A stretch of DNA of 64,000 bases from Otis tarda (lineage: Eukaryota > Chordata > Aves > Otidiformes > Otididae), in assembly GCA_026413225.1 (NCBI GenBank), contig CM048552.1:214172553-214236552 (forward strand), read 5' to 3'. Positions 13,501 to 23,700 of the stretch are shown one piece after another (position 1 is the first letter of the stretch; each line of letters begins with the position of its first letter). The translations under genes were made by a program, and so were the position numbers. The notes below the pieces were generated by a model. It made no database searches. It was not told the DNA's origin and saw nothing but the letters and a program-made list of their open reading frames with translations.

Positions 13501-16186
13501 GAGCTTGGAGATCTAAGCTAAAAAAAAAATTATCCTTACGCAAAGGAGACAGATTAGGAAACACTTGTGATAAGGGAAAGTATCTCCAGCCAGGCTGTCA
13601 ACCTTGCACTTTAAATCAGGATTTTAATGAGGACTGCGAGCACTCTGCATTTCGGTGATTAACTCTGAGCTAAATATGAGTTTAGCTGCGTCGTTCTTAG
13701 CAGATTCTGCCTCCAGGTTTCAAACAGGAGCAGAAAGAGAAGCTTGCAGGCTGTCAGACACCAGTGACTTTTGAATCTAATGCCACAGCCCAACCAAGGG
13801 GGTAAGCCACCCCTAAATTAAGAGCCACCCACCACTATGTATTCACAGAGCATCAAATGCAACGGAGCACGTGGTTCGGCAGCTCAGAGGACCCAGCTCA
13901 TGAGCACAGGGAAAAACGGTGCAGTAATATCTGAATTTTTGGCAAGAGTTTTGATATCTGTGGAAAAGTTGGAAAACAGGGCTTACAACTCCAGCGTACT
14001 AAGTGCAGAGCGATCCTTTAAAATAAATGTAATTTGCATGCAAACAGGAACGCATCTAAAAATAGACATTTTGAAAAGCCATAGGTCTCGCCTTACCCCT
14101 TGGCTTGACGGATTCCAAGGCTCCTAACAAGCCCCAAAACCATCCACAGATCACAAGGACTGTTGAGCCCTCATTACTTGTGCAGATCTCTAAGCTCCGA
14201 CAGCCAGCTCACGGCCACGGATGGAGAAATCGCAACCCAAAAAAAAAAGCTTGAGAGAAATGGAGCAAGGCACACCGCTGGATTTCCGCCTGGACACCCA
14301 GACCAGGACAATTTCAAATGGCAAAGGGTCTGACTGACAGTTTAAAGTCTCATCAACGAGATGCATGAATAATTAGTAGGGAGATTGACACCAAAATTCC
14401 CACAATACCTGCAAACATAATCACTGCTCTATCAGGCAGCTGCCTACAAAACATCACCGACTTGACAGCCTCAAGAAACTTCTTTATGGGGCTTCTTTGT
14501 ACAAGAAAATAGAAAGAGACACACTGGTTTTGAAAATACAGTTCTTACCTTCTCCAAAAAAAAAAAAAAAAAGCCTTTTTTGTCTCCCAGGAAGGTCAAA
14601 GGGTTGGATGACTCCTTCCTACATCAACAGCCGAGACACGCAGGAAATACTTTAATACCAAGAAAACCATTAATTACCTCTTTGCAAAAATAAAAAAAAA
14701 AGCCAAACCCAAAAAAAACAAACACACACACCCCAAATATCCACCCAACTATCACAGAGTGACCTCATCACTGTGGTAAATCCCTGTAAACAAGCCTAAG
14801 CCCTCTCCCTGCATCTCAGAGCCAGGCTTTGGGCATCAGCGTGGACGACCTGGGAAGCTGCCAGCCCCACCTTGCTCCTTGGCACCACCGTTCCTCTGAG
14901 ATTTGGCTCAGAAATGAGCTCTGCAGCCAGCACGCGGGTTTCAGATGGGGTGACGCCCAAGTGACACCTTGGAAGGACCAAGCCTGCCCCTGAACACCAG
15001 GTTTCTGCCCTCATGGCAAGGTCCTAGGAAATTCAGCAGGACAGCAAGCCTCGACATGAGCCTCAAATCCTCTCCAAGCTCTTAAGTGACCTGCTCCAGG
15101 ATTAGGCCTACTTCCCCGACAACCTCACAGAGCACCCGGTCCACCACCTCGCAACCTTCGGGCACCAAGTCCCAACCACTAGCCACAGGACTGACATCTC
15201 CAAATCGGAAAATTTGACATATTTAATTTGTTTTGATGCAGTTCTGCAGCAGGCAACTGGGCCGTTGACTTAATTTTAGACTCAGGCAATTTGATTTACG
15301 GTTAGGTGACTGTCAACTCAAGAGATTCGTCAATACGAGGTAAGTGGCCCAAAATATAATCTATTAGAGTGGCTCAGAAGAACACTTGGACATTGAAGGG
15401 TACAGCCAGTCCATTAGATCTTTTTAAACACTACACCCAAAATATCTATTAAAGGAAACCCTTGTCTTCGCCTTGTGTGGTTTAAATCAGACACAAGATG
15501 CTTTCCCTGAGCAACCTGTGCAAATGCGAGCCTGAAACTGGGCGCAGCGAAAAACAGCGGACGCCCAGAATATTTCTGCACCGTGCATCTAACCTCAGGC
15601 TGGGGGAGGGAGAAGTTTCGTTTTGGCTCAGCAAGCGGGAAGGGAAGCAAAACGCAGGGAGCAGACATTCATGAAGAGATTGTACAAGTCGCAGAGGAGT
15701 TCTAAGAGAATTTTAAGAGAATTAAAAAAAAAAAATAAAATAAAAGGCAAGCTTGCTTTAAGGGGAAAAGTGCAAGATAAAAGCTGCTGTAGCACAGTGC
15801 CACATGGCAAATCTGAAAGTGAAACAGATCCTTTTGAGCATTCCCAGACAAAAAGAGCTTCAACTTACAGTCGATCACCCCAAAATCCTCTGGGATGCAA
15901 CAACATGAACCCCAAACACCAGGCAAAGCCTCACGGGAAGCCCAGCTCCCAAGCAGCCGGTAACGCGGAGGACGCGGCGGTCGGAGAGCAGGAGGATTCG
16001 GTTTTTTCATGACTAAGGAATTATGTTAAAACCAGTACGAGCTATTTCCAAGGAAGAGATCAGCCAACCAGCAGAAGGCTGCAGAGATGTGGGAGCCCCG
16101 TGTCGGAGCTGGTGCCCAGATTTGTGCATCAACCCAGGCAAGGTGCTATTTCCCTGCCTCCTGTCCATCCCACCCTCCATCTAGCT

Positions 16187-16211
16187 GAATAAATAAATAA
16201 ATAAAAATAAA
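16187..16211. repeat. (AATA)n microsatellite
   Basis: Four to five tandem AATA units with one interruption. It is a simple-sequence repeat with no sign of function. Confidence 0.8.
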
Positions 16212-17949
16212 GCTGATCCTGCCCAAAGACCAGGCAGGCAAAAGAGACAGAGCTCCACCACAGCGCGTAACGGATTCAGTGCGTGAAAACAGGCGGTGCA
16301 GCGAGATAGACGGAAAAATTTCCAACTGCCACCCAAGAAGGTCCTTGTTTGAATACTCTTCAGAGGAACACACCGTACCTTGAAACCAACTCCTTGGCAG
16401 AAACCTTATACAAATATTTAATTACATATAAAAATAAGGCTTTTTTTTTTCCAGGTTATTGAGCAATGACAGGCTATTGAACCAAGTATTCAGGCAGTTG
16501 TCCTGCCAGTATCCGTGGGCATTTTTGGAGGAAGTGGGGAGAACGCAGCAGTTAGCTAAAGAGGAAAAAGCAGCTTTTTAAAAAAAAAAAAAAAAAAGTC
16601 AAGACATGCATTAAAGTAGCTGTATCTGATCACTGTTTATAGAAGGGCTGGCAGGCAAAAGCAACTGCTATAAACAGCCTTTTAAATCCCTTTTCGCAGC
16701 ACCACGCTTAGGAATATTCCTACGAAGACCAGTAGCGTACTCAGGGTCAGGAAAAGCCAGCAAGGAGCAGAGCTGGAAGGGGAACAGTGAATATTTCCCT
16801 TGGGGAAGAAGAGGTGCCTCACTCCCACATCCACACTGGATATTGCACCCCTGCAAGACCCTCCTGGACCCCTGGGTGGGCAGAGGTTGTCCTCTCCACG
16901 GTATTTTAGCACGGTTAGGGAAGCAGCTCATTGGTGTGACACTGCCCTCTCCTGAGCAGAAGGAACTCAGCCTCACACTCAGCTCAGGACAGTGATTTTT
17001 GGGGAGCAAGCACCCTACCACAAAGGGGAGAAGCCAAGAGACACCACTTACCCCACAACAACTGCAGCTGGCACCAGCAAAGCCCAAAGCAGAAAGCAGC
17101 CTCCTCACACCCACAGCACTTGCTACTGGTCTGCACAAGGATGAACCACCAAAATCAGCTCTTTCCCCAACACTTGGTCTCCTTGAAGCATAATTATCAG
17201 CTCCTGGAGCCTAACGAAGCCTCTTTATGGCCACAGCCAAGTAGCAGCCAGGTGGATCTCCTCACCTCATCTCAACATCAAGCAGAAGGTGCAAAGCATC
17301 TCATTAAAGGGCTTTTGGATGGGAGCACAGCCCTCTGAATGCATCTTCTCAAGAAAAAAAAAGTTTCAACCGTCATCACAGTACGTTCCTGCACCCCGTG
17401 TTTGTAGGAAAGCTGGTCTCAGGAGGAGCCCTAAATGCCCAACCGCATCCAACCCCAACACTCTTTAACGTTAGCGATAACCACACCTTCCCGCACAAGC
17501 CGGTAGCTACAGCAGCAACGCCAAGAGTATTTCAAAGGTGCAACCGGGCCCTTTTATCTTCACCCTCAGGAAGACTTACACAGCCAGTTGAAGGACAATA
17601 TTCCCTGCGGGTGTGTCTGTTGAAAGGAGACCCAGATCTCACTTCCACCACCTGCGAGCATCAAAGTGCCTCCAAGCAAACAACAGGGTGAACCTGCCAT
17701 CTGCTCCCGGCACCTTGACCTCAACCTACAGCACGGTTGGCAACCATGAGTTCCTGTAACCCGCGCGTTAAAAAAAAAGAAACAACAAAACCCTAAATGT
17801 ACCGATTTTGGCATTGAGCAACACTCTCCAGCCCTTGCTGGTTCAGTATCTCGTCAGAAAAGCAAATTGTTGCCTCCAAAAACTAAACCCTTTAACATTA
17901 ACTCCGAGGCAGCAGTTTCTGAATCTACAACCCCACACCAAATAAATTG

Positions 17950-18099
17950 ATGGAACCAGAACTCATTTTCCTTGCGCTGCTCGTCGTCGACGCACGAGAC
18001 GAACATCAGTCACGCCTCGCCGTCAAGTACGGGGAATTCATCGCGGGGAAGAGCGTAATGTGCAGAACATGCTTATTTAACAGAAAAAGTACAGCTTGA
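17950..18099 (+). CDS. Candidate micro-ORF, 49 codons, CpG-dense
   Basis: An ATG-started frame of 49 codons ends at TGA. Its first 15 residues (MEPELIFLALLVVDA) resemble a short hydrophobic leader or membrane segment, followed by a charged part and a CxxC pair (CRTC). The core, 17970-18055, is unusually rich in CpG compared with the DNA around it, and the three minus-strand frames across it are closed. I recognise no family. It may be a small peptide gene, part of an exon, or merely a CpG-rich regulatory patch that happens to be open; the last is more likely. Confidence 0.15.
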   Translation: MEPELIFLALLVVDARDEHQSRLAVKYGEFIAGKSVMCRTCLFNRKSTA

Positions 18100-19736
18100 C
18101 AGAGACACCCACTCTAAAATTAACTCTGCCTCAAAGCAGAGCTTGCATTCGCCACTGAAGAAGCACCTCCTAAATGACAGAGAAATATTCTGCAGCTAAA
18201 TACCGCTGGCATATCGGCGTGAGGATGCTTCAAGTCTTGACGGAGGAAAATAGGTTAAAATAGCAGGCTTTAAGGATTCAGGATGCATCACTGCCCAGGT
18301 GGATCAAGGCTGTGTAATGCATTAACGGACCGCTTTCCGTAGCAATCTGACTGGCGAACGCAGACGTGCCAGACCAAAATGCAAGGCAGGAAATCCGTTT
18401 GCTTCAGCTTTTCCCCAGCCACACCTGCCAAGTGCCAGCTAGCGATTTGTAAGAAGGAAAGAAGGTGGAAGGCATTCATCCTGCGTCGCCGTGCGATCCA
18501 AACCCCCCAAAAAAGCTCTTTAAGAACGAGCGCCAGCCTAACTTTTGCTCGCTAATAAGCAACAGTCCACGTTTCCTGGCAGCTGGGAGCAGCCCGAGGA
18601 GAATACAGCATCCGAACGGCGTAGTCGGGTTTAACGTTCCCCACGCACGCCGTAACTTTCTAACGGAGAAAAACCTGCGCGGGCTGACAGAGCGAGAGCT
18701 CGCTTCCCTTCACGCAGGGACAAAGAGCCAGCAGAGAGAGAACCGTAATTCAATTTTATTTTTTTCTTTAATTTCACATGCAGCGTGGTCATGGCTATTC
18801 CGTAATCCCTTTCCAGCCCCAAAATAACCCCTAAGCCAACACGATTACCGGCAATAATAGCGGCTGTACGGACCCACCCCTGAAAACCCGGAGCACGGCG
18901 GGTTTGACAAAGCCAGCTTTTTTTTTCTGGCTGAAGAATCCCCGTTTCCATCTCGCCAGGGTGAAATTTCCCAGCTTCAACATCAGGAATTGCTACAGCA
19001 GACCTTTTCCAGAGGAAAGCTCACATTTCGACTGCAACTCCTCAACGCCCAGTTTTCTAGGCGGTGGATATGCAGGACTTGGGAGAGAGCTTCAATAAAA
19101 CAGCAATGAGATTTTTTTTTTTTCCCCTCTTTTTCCTGAATTACTCCTTTTTCCAAGCAATTTCTTTGCCAGGCATCCAGAGAAAATAATACCTTGTACA
19201 TCCACCCTCTTCCACCCTGGCTTCTCAGTGCTGGCAAGAAATTTGGGGTCCTTGACACAGGGCTTTGCTCAGGGGGGATGTCCCCAGGAGCCACCCAGGA
19301 CGTCCCTATCGCATCCTCGGGTGCCGGGAGGGCGCAGGGTGCTCCTCCAAGCGAGCAATAAATTCCTCTTGGGATTTTGCTGCCTCAGGATTTTACAGCG
19401 CCCAGACAACCCCAAAGCCCTGGGGCCGCGGGACACTGCAGACGGTCAAAATAAAGATATTTTGAGAGCGGTGTATAAAAATGAAGCGTTACCTGTAAAA
19501 CGAGTAGAGCCTAAAGGAGAAAAAAGGGGGTGGCCGGGTCCGCACCCTGGCAACTGAGGGGGGGGCGGTCCTGGAGACCCGAGGTGGCACCCGCCACAGC
19601 TGGGTGCCCACCCATCTCCCTCACCACATGGTCGCACACCCTCGCATCCCAACTTTGGCTCGGGATGCTCCCGGCCAGGTGAGCCATCCATGGTGAGGGG
19701 GGGACACATCGCTTTGGGGGGCATAGAGGGCAAGGA

Positions 19737-19822
19737 AGCACCTTTGGGGGGAGGAAACACCTTTGGGGGGCAGAAACACCTTTTGGGGAAAGAAACACCT
19801 TTCTGGACAACCTTTTGGGGGT
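19737..19822. repeat. Degenerate G-rich tandem repeat, unit about 20 bp
   Basis: Four to five imperfect units of the form acacctttggggggcagaa follow one another. The last two units are more diverged. The repeat lies just outside the CpG island. The G-runs could form G-quadruplexes on the plus strand. Confidence 0.75.
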
Positions 19823-20016
19823 CAAACCCAGCAAATCTGTCACACCCCCAAACCCCCAGCATCATCACCATCACCAGCTCAGCATCATCCACCCCCGCCA
19901 CCCTCCTCCCTGGGGGCACCCTGCACCCCCCTCGCCGGGCCGGCGGGGGTGAGGAGGATGCAAAAGGCCACCCCTTCCTCCCAGTCCAACCAGTCCGACC
20001 AGTCCCAACCCTTTAC

Positions 20017-20327
20017 CTGCTGCCGCTGGGAGATCGTCCAGGTCGCCAAGCCCCGAGGGACGGGGACCCCTGCCCCGCCGAGCGATGCTCCCTGGCCGAG
20101 GGTGGGATGGGGACAGCGAAGGGCTGGGAGGGAGGGAGGGAGGTGACACCACGGCGTCCCCGTCCCTGTCCCCGTCCCCGCAGCCCGGCTGGGCTCGGCT
20201 CGGCTCCGCCGCCCGCTCCCGGGAGCGGGGCGGGGGCTGGGGCGGGCGGCTCCGCCCCGGACAGCGGCAGGAGGAGGAAGAAGAGGAGGAGGAGGAGGCA
20301 GGCTGCACCCAAAGGCTTTGCAGCCAC
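20017..20327 (-). CDS. Possible first coding exon with leader peptide, no AUG
   Basis: On the minus strand this frame reads a Leu/Phe-rich hydrophobic segment (KPLGAACLLLLLFFLLLPLS) followed by a small-residue, Pro/Ala/Gly-rich stretch, which is the shape of a secretory signal peptide. The frame stays open to a consensus splice donor at 20017/20016 (phase 2), and its stop arises only from the intron's GTAA. The codon at the expected initiator (20325-20327) is GTG, in a good Kozak context (G at -3, G at +4). The frame is open upstream to a TAA near 20487 without any ATG. It may therefore be a GUG-initiated exon, an exon with an altered or misread initiator, a 5' UTR, or a chance frame through a CTC trinucleotide run. 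The protein is not recognised. Confidence 0.25.
20268..20301. repeat. (GGA)n purine-rich trinucleotide run
   Basis: This interrupted GGA/GAA repeat is what produces the poly-Leu/Phe segment in the minus-strand frame described above. It may be length-variable. Confidence 0.8.
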
Positions 20328-20641
20328 CTCTTTTTGGGGTGTCCCTGCGGGGATGCGCCCGGCTGCGAGCCAACCTCTCGGCAGTGGGGTGCTCGCAGGG
20401 TGCGGATTTTGGGGGGGCGGGGGGGGGGTCCAGGGTGCGGATTTGGAGGAAAGGTTTGGGGCACCCCTGCCAAGGGAAAAGCCTTACCACCCCCCGCCCC
20501 TCCCCCCCGCCCCCCGCCCCGTGCTGCCCCAAACCTAGACCGTGGGACCCCGAAGGGGCCATGGGGTAGCTTGGCACTGGGCCATGGGGTTTGGAAACGC
20601 CGAGCCCCGAAAAGGGGGCAGCGAACGCCCAGATTCATCAC

Positions 20642-20797
20642 CCATCTTCATCACACATCTCCGTCATACACCTCCATCACGCATCTTCACCACAGATCTT
20701 CGTCACACATCTCCATCACACATCTTCATCACGCATCTTCATCCCACATCTTCATCCCACATCTTCATCACACATCTTCATCCCACATCTTCGTCAC
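20642..20797. repeat. 13-bp minisatellite, 12 units
   Basis: Twelve consecutive 13-bp units with consensus acatcttcatcac can be laid end to end without gaps, and partial units flank both sides. Substitutions cluster at unit positions 1, 2, 7, 9 and 12. Because 13 is not a multiple of three, all three plus frames give a 39-bp-periodic Ser/His/Thr/Ile peptide, so long open frames here are by-products. It lies directly next to the CpG island. Confidence 0.95.
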
Positions 20798-20799
20798 AC

Positions 20800-23700
20800 G
20801 TCACCTCCGTCTTCCTCCTCGGAACCGGGATGGCTGGAAATCGTCCATCCCGGGGAGCAACACGTACATACACACGCACGAGGTGTAGCTAAAATAAAAA
20901 AGCTAACGCGGAAAACCTCCTCAAGTTAGAGCAAATATATGGCCCTGTACGCCCCCAGCTGCCGTTAACTGGGCACCAGTAAATTCCCCCTTGGCAGCAG
21001 GGAGTAGAGCGATCATGAGGGAAAATACATCGTTCATATTTCTATTTCTTACGCATTTATATTGAAGGCAATTGTGTCTCAAAGCCTGCTAGGAGAGATG
21101 TTTGGCGCAGCGGGGTTGTCCCACCTGGGTGGATGGATGAGGATGAAAAGGGCCAGGTACAGGTTTGGGCTTTGCAGCCTCATGATTTGTCCGGCTCCCG
21201 TAAAGGTGCCCTTTCCAACCCACTCATGGTTTATTTTTCCATCCACTTTCATCACCTGCACTTGGTCTTACATTAGATCCGGGTGTCCCAACCATGTGGG
21301 TGCACCAGGGATGGGTCCCCTGGACCTGATCTGCACCCTATGGGCGTCCTGGTGCAGAGTCCTCCCGTTGTAGCCGTTTGGGGGAAGGGTAAGTGTTTTG
21401 ATGTGTCTGCACCATGCTCAGGACTTGTTTTCTGCACGCTGCGACAGCACCGGTGAACCAGGGCGAGGAGCACATCCAGGGCTGCCCAGCGCTGTGGACA
21501 AAACCGATCTCTCTCCTTGGTGTGATTTTTCTGCCCTTTTTGATGCAAGGTGGCAAAATACTCAGCTGAGAGCAACGGATCCCTTTCTTCCTGCAAATTG
21601 GCCGTTCTCCACCGGTTTGGCCCATGCTCGGAGCCAGCCCTGGAGAGGTGTGCGTGGTCCAAAGGGTGCAGGAGGAGGAGATGCGCTCTCAAAATAACAA
21701 GTGAGCGTGAGACAGATGCCAAGCTCGTCTTTACCGAGACAGACAAAGCCAAGAGCTCGCTAGCAACGGTCTCTCTTTTCCTAAGAGGTGTAGAAATAAC
21801 CCAAGAAGCTGCACCCACCAGCAGGGAAACCTCGCCTGGAGGAAAAGACTGGAAGCAGAAAATCAGGATATAAAGTCTGGTCCAAAGTGACGATCCCCCG
21901 CGCGGGGCTGCGTTACAGGCAGCGTGACAGGCAGCGCAGGCAGCGGTCCTGGGAGCTGTCTGCCAAACGCTTTTCCTTACAGTACTGCTGACGGCAGGCG
22001 TTTCAAACTCAGAAGTCCCTCAGAGCTGTGATTATCTCAAATCCCGATGAAAATAAACCCCGTGAGAGCGTTTTATTCGCCAGCCGGTTGCTGGGTCCAT
22101 TGCGGAGCTTTAGGATGAGGCTGGAGGGTGGGTGGGCAGGGGGGTGCAGGACAGACACAGGTATTTTGAGGCACATGACAAAGTCATGACCGTAGGTCCT
22201 TGTGACTTTGCCAGACCTTAAACACGGGGGATGAACTTTTACACTCTTGGGCGTCTGCCCGGGGATGGTCTCCTCTTAATTTCAGCAGAAATAGTTCAGC
22301 CATTTATAAGATCAAGGGAAAAATATTTTCTTCTGGCACCAGGAGAAAATATTCTTCTAACTCGTCAGGTTCCAGAAAAACTGCAGCTGCTCCTAACATC
22401 AGCCAGTAATTTGCTTTTTACCATCCATTTGCTGAGCAAAATGCCTCCAAAAAGCATCCGAGTTTGCACATTTTCAGAATATTTCTCCGACTTGGCCGGT
22501 TGAATCTGACACAGGCTCCCACCAGGGCTGCAGAGCCGGGGAAGCCACCTCCAAGCAGCTGTGAAGAGAGGAATGAAGAGCAGCAAGACCGTTTTTCCCC
22601 GCTGCTAGCAGCGCTTTGGAAGTTAAAGCGCCATGGTTAAAGGCCATGCAATGTCAAAAAAAAAAAGTCGTGGAGCAGCCGACGGAAGGAAGGACCCGGC
22701 TCAGCGCCGATGCTTTAAACCAGGGGCGAGTTCCAGGCGTAGGCAGATTTCACACCGCATCCTGAAAGCGTTTCGTTATGTGCTTAGGGAAGGGAAAAAC
22801 TGGTCCAGAAGGGATGAGAAATTCTTGTTTTCTGGCAGGGAAATACAAGACTGGAGATCTAACGACACAGGAGGGCATCACACGCAAAGTCTTAGAGGAG
22901 ACGGCGCTCCGGTGTTTGGGGTGAGGGGGACGGTGAAGGAGATGCTGCAGTTTCCTGCGGGACTGGGAACAGAGGGAAGGGGGTGAACAGCCCTTAACCA
23001 CAGCATCACCTTCCTCCAAACAAAACTGTGGCTTCATCCCCTCTGTAGGTAGAGGAAAATCCTCTTTTCCTCCTTCCAAGCTGATGGGAAGAAAGTCTTT
23101 GCTGGAGAAACACTTGCCTGAGCCCTTCTGATGATCTTTTTTGGTGTCTTGTTCCTCCCCCATGTCAGAGCATCTTTAGATATTCTCTTTTTCGCATTTG
23201 CTGCTGATTCCTCCACGGCTGGCTTTTTGGGGAAGAGCAAGAAACATCTGATTAATTGACGACGTAACCGACGCCACATCTGGATGGAGGGCACTGAGCA
23301 AGGCTTGGAGATTTGCGATGCTGCCTCCATTTTGTGGAGGAAGAAAACGACGCATGAAAAAAAAAGCAAGGCCAAATTTATCTCGAAGATGTCTGGCAGG
23401 AAGTCAGCCAAGCCGTGTCTGTCTGTCTGCCCGCGCGTGGCAGCGGAGCCGGCGGGAGGTAAATCCCCCTCGCCGCTGCCCCAAAGCCCACAGCATCCGA
23501 CCAGCCCTGGGCGAGGGGAAGGAAGCGTGGTAAGGGACAGCCTATTGTTTTGCCCGTGCGAATACTCGGGGAAGGCAAGGCGAACAGGAGGGAGGTCTGC
23601 ACTTTCCTGTGTTTGTGCTGCGAATATTTTCCTTAAGGTGCTTTTTCCCAACTCTTTCTCCCAAGCCCTTGTGCCTCTAATAAGTGTAAGGAGGGTGCTG

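Larger units (their letters stand above)
10535..19889. other. Unique non-coding stretch, CpG rising to the right
   Basis: There are no recognisable exons. A-runs on the plus strand are frequent (about 10830, 11355, 14558-14574, 16578-16595), and an AATA repeat lies at 16187-16211. From about 17.9 kb on, CpG dinucleotides become common although the region is not G+C-extreme. That suggests a germline-unmethylated flank of the CpG island at 19.9-20.6 kb. If that island drives a minus-strand gene, this stretch would be the start of its first intron. Confidence 0.55.
19890..20560 (-). promoter_or_regulatory. CpG island, probable promoter
   Basis: This is a dense CpG region with several GC boxes (GGGGCGGGG-type on the minus strand at 20489-20520), no TATA box and long G or C runs. 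Such islands usually mark the 5' ends of vertebrate genes. A minus-strand direction is suggested by an open frame that runs up to a consensus donor (CAG/GTAAAG read on the minus strand, exon end at 20017), and by GC boxes lying upstream of that frame in the minus direction. A bidirectional or plus-strand promoter cannot be excluded; a plus-strand donor-like CAG/GTGAG occurs near 19678. The gene is not identified. Confidence 0.7.

Noticed and set aside
14558-14574. A-runs on the plus strand, here and at several other sites
   Set aside because: Considered as poly-A tails of processed pseudogenes or SINEs, but no retrocopied sequence precedes them.
19690-20888. Long plus-strand open frames (267-282 codons) over the CpG island
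   Set aside because: They run through G-rich repeats, the island and the 13-bp minisatellite; all frames are open there because stop codons are rare in such DNA.
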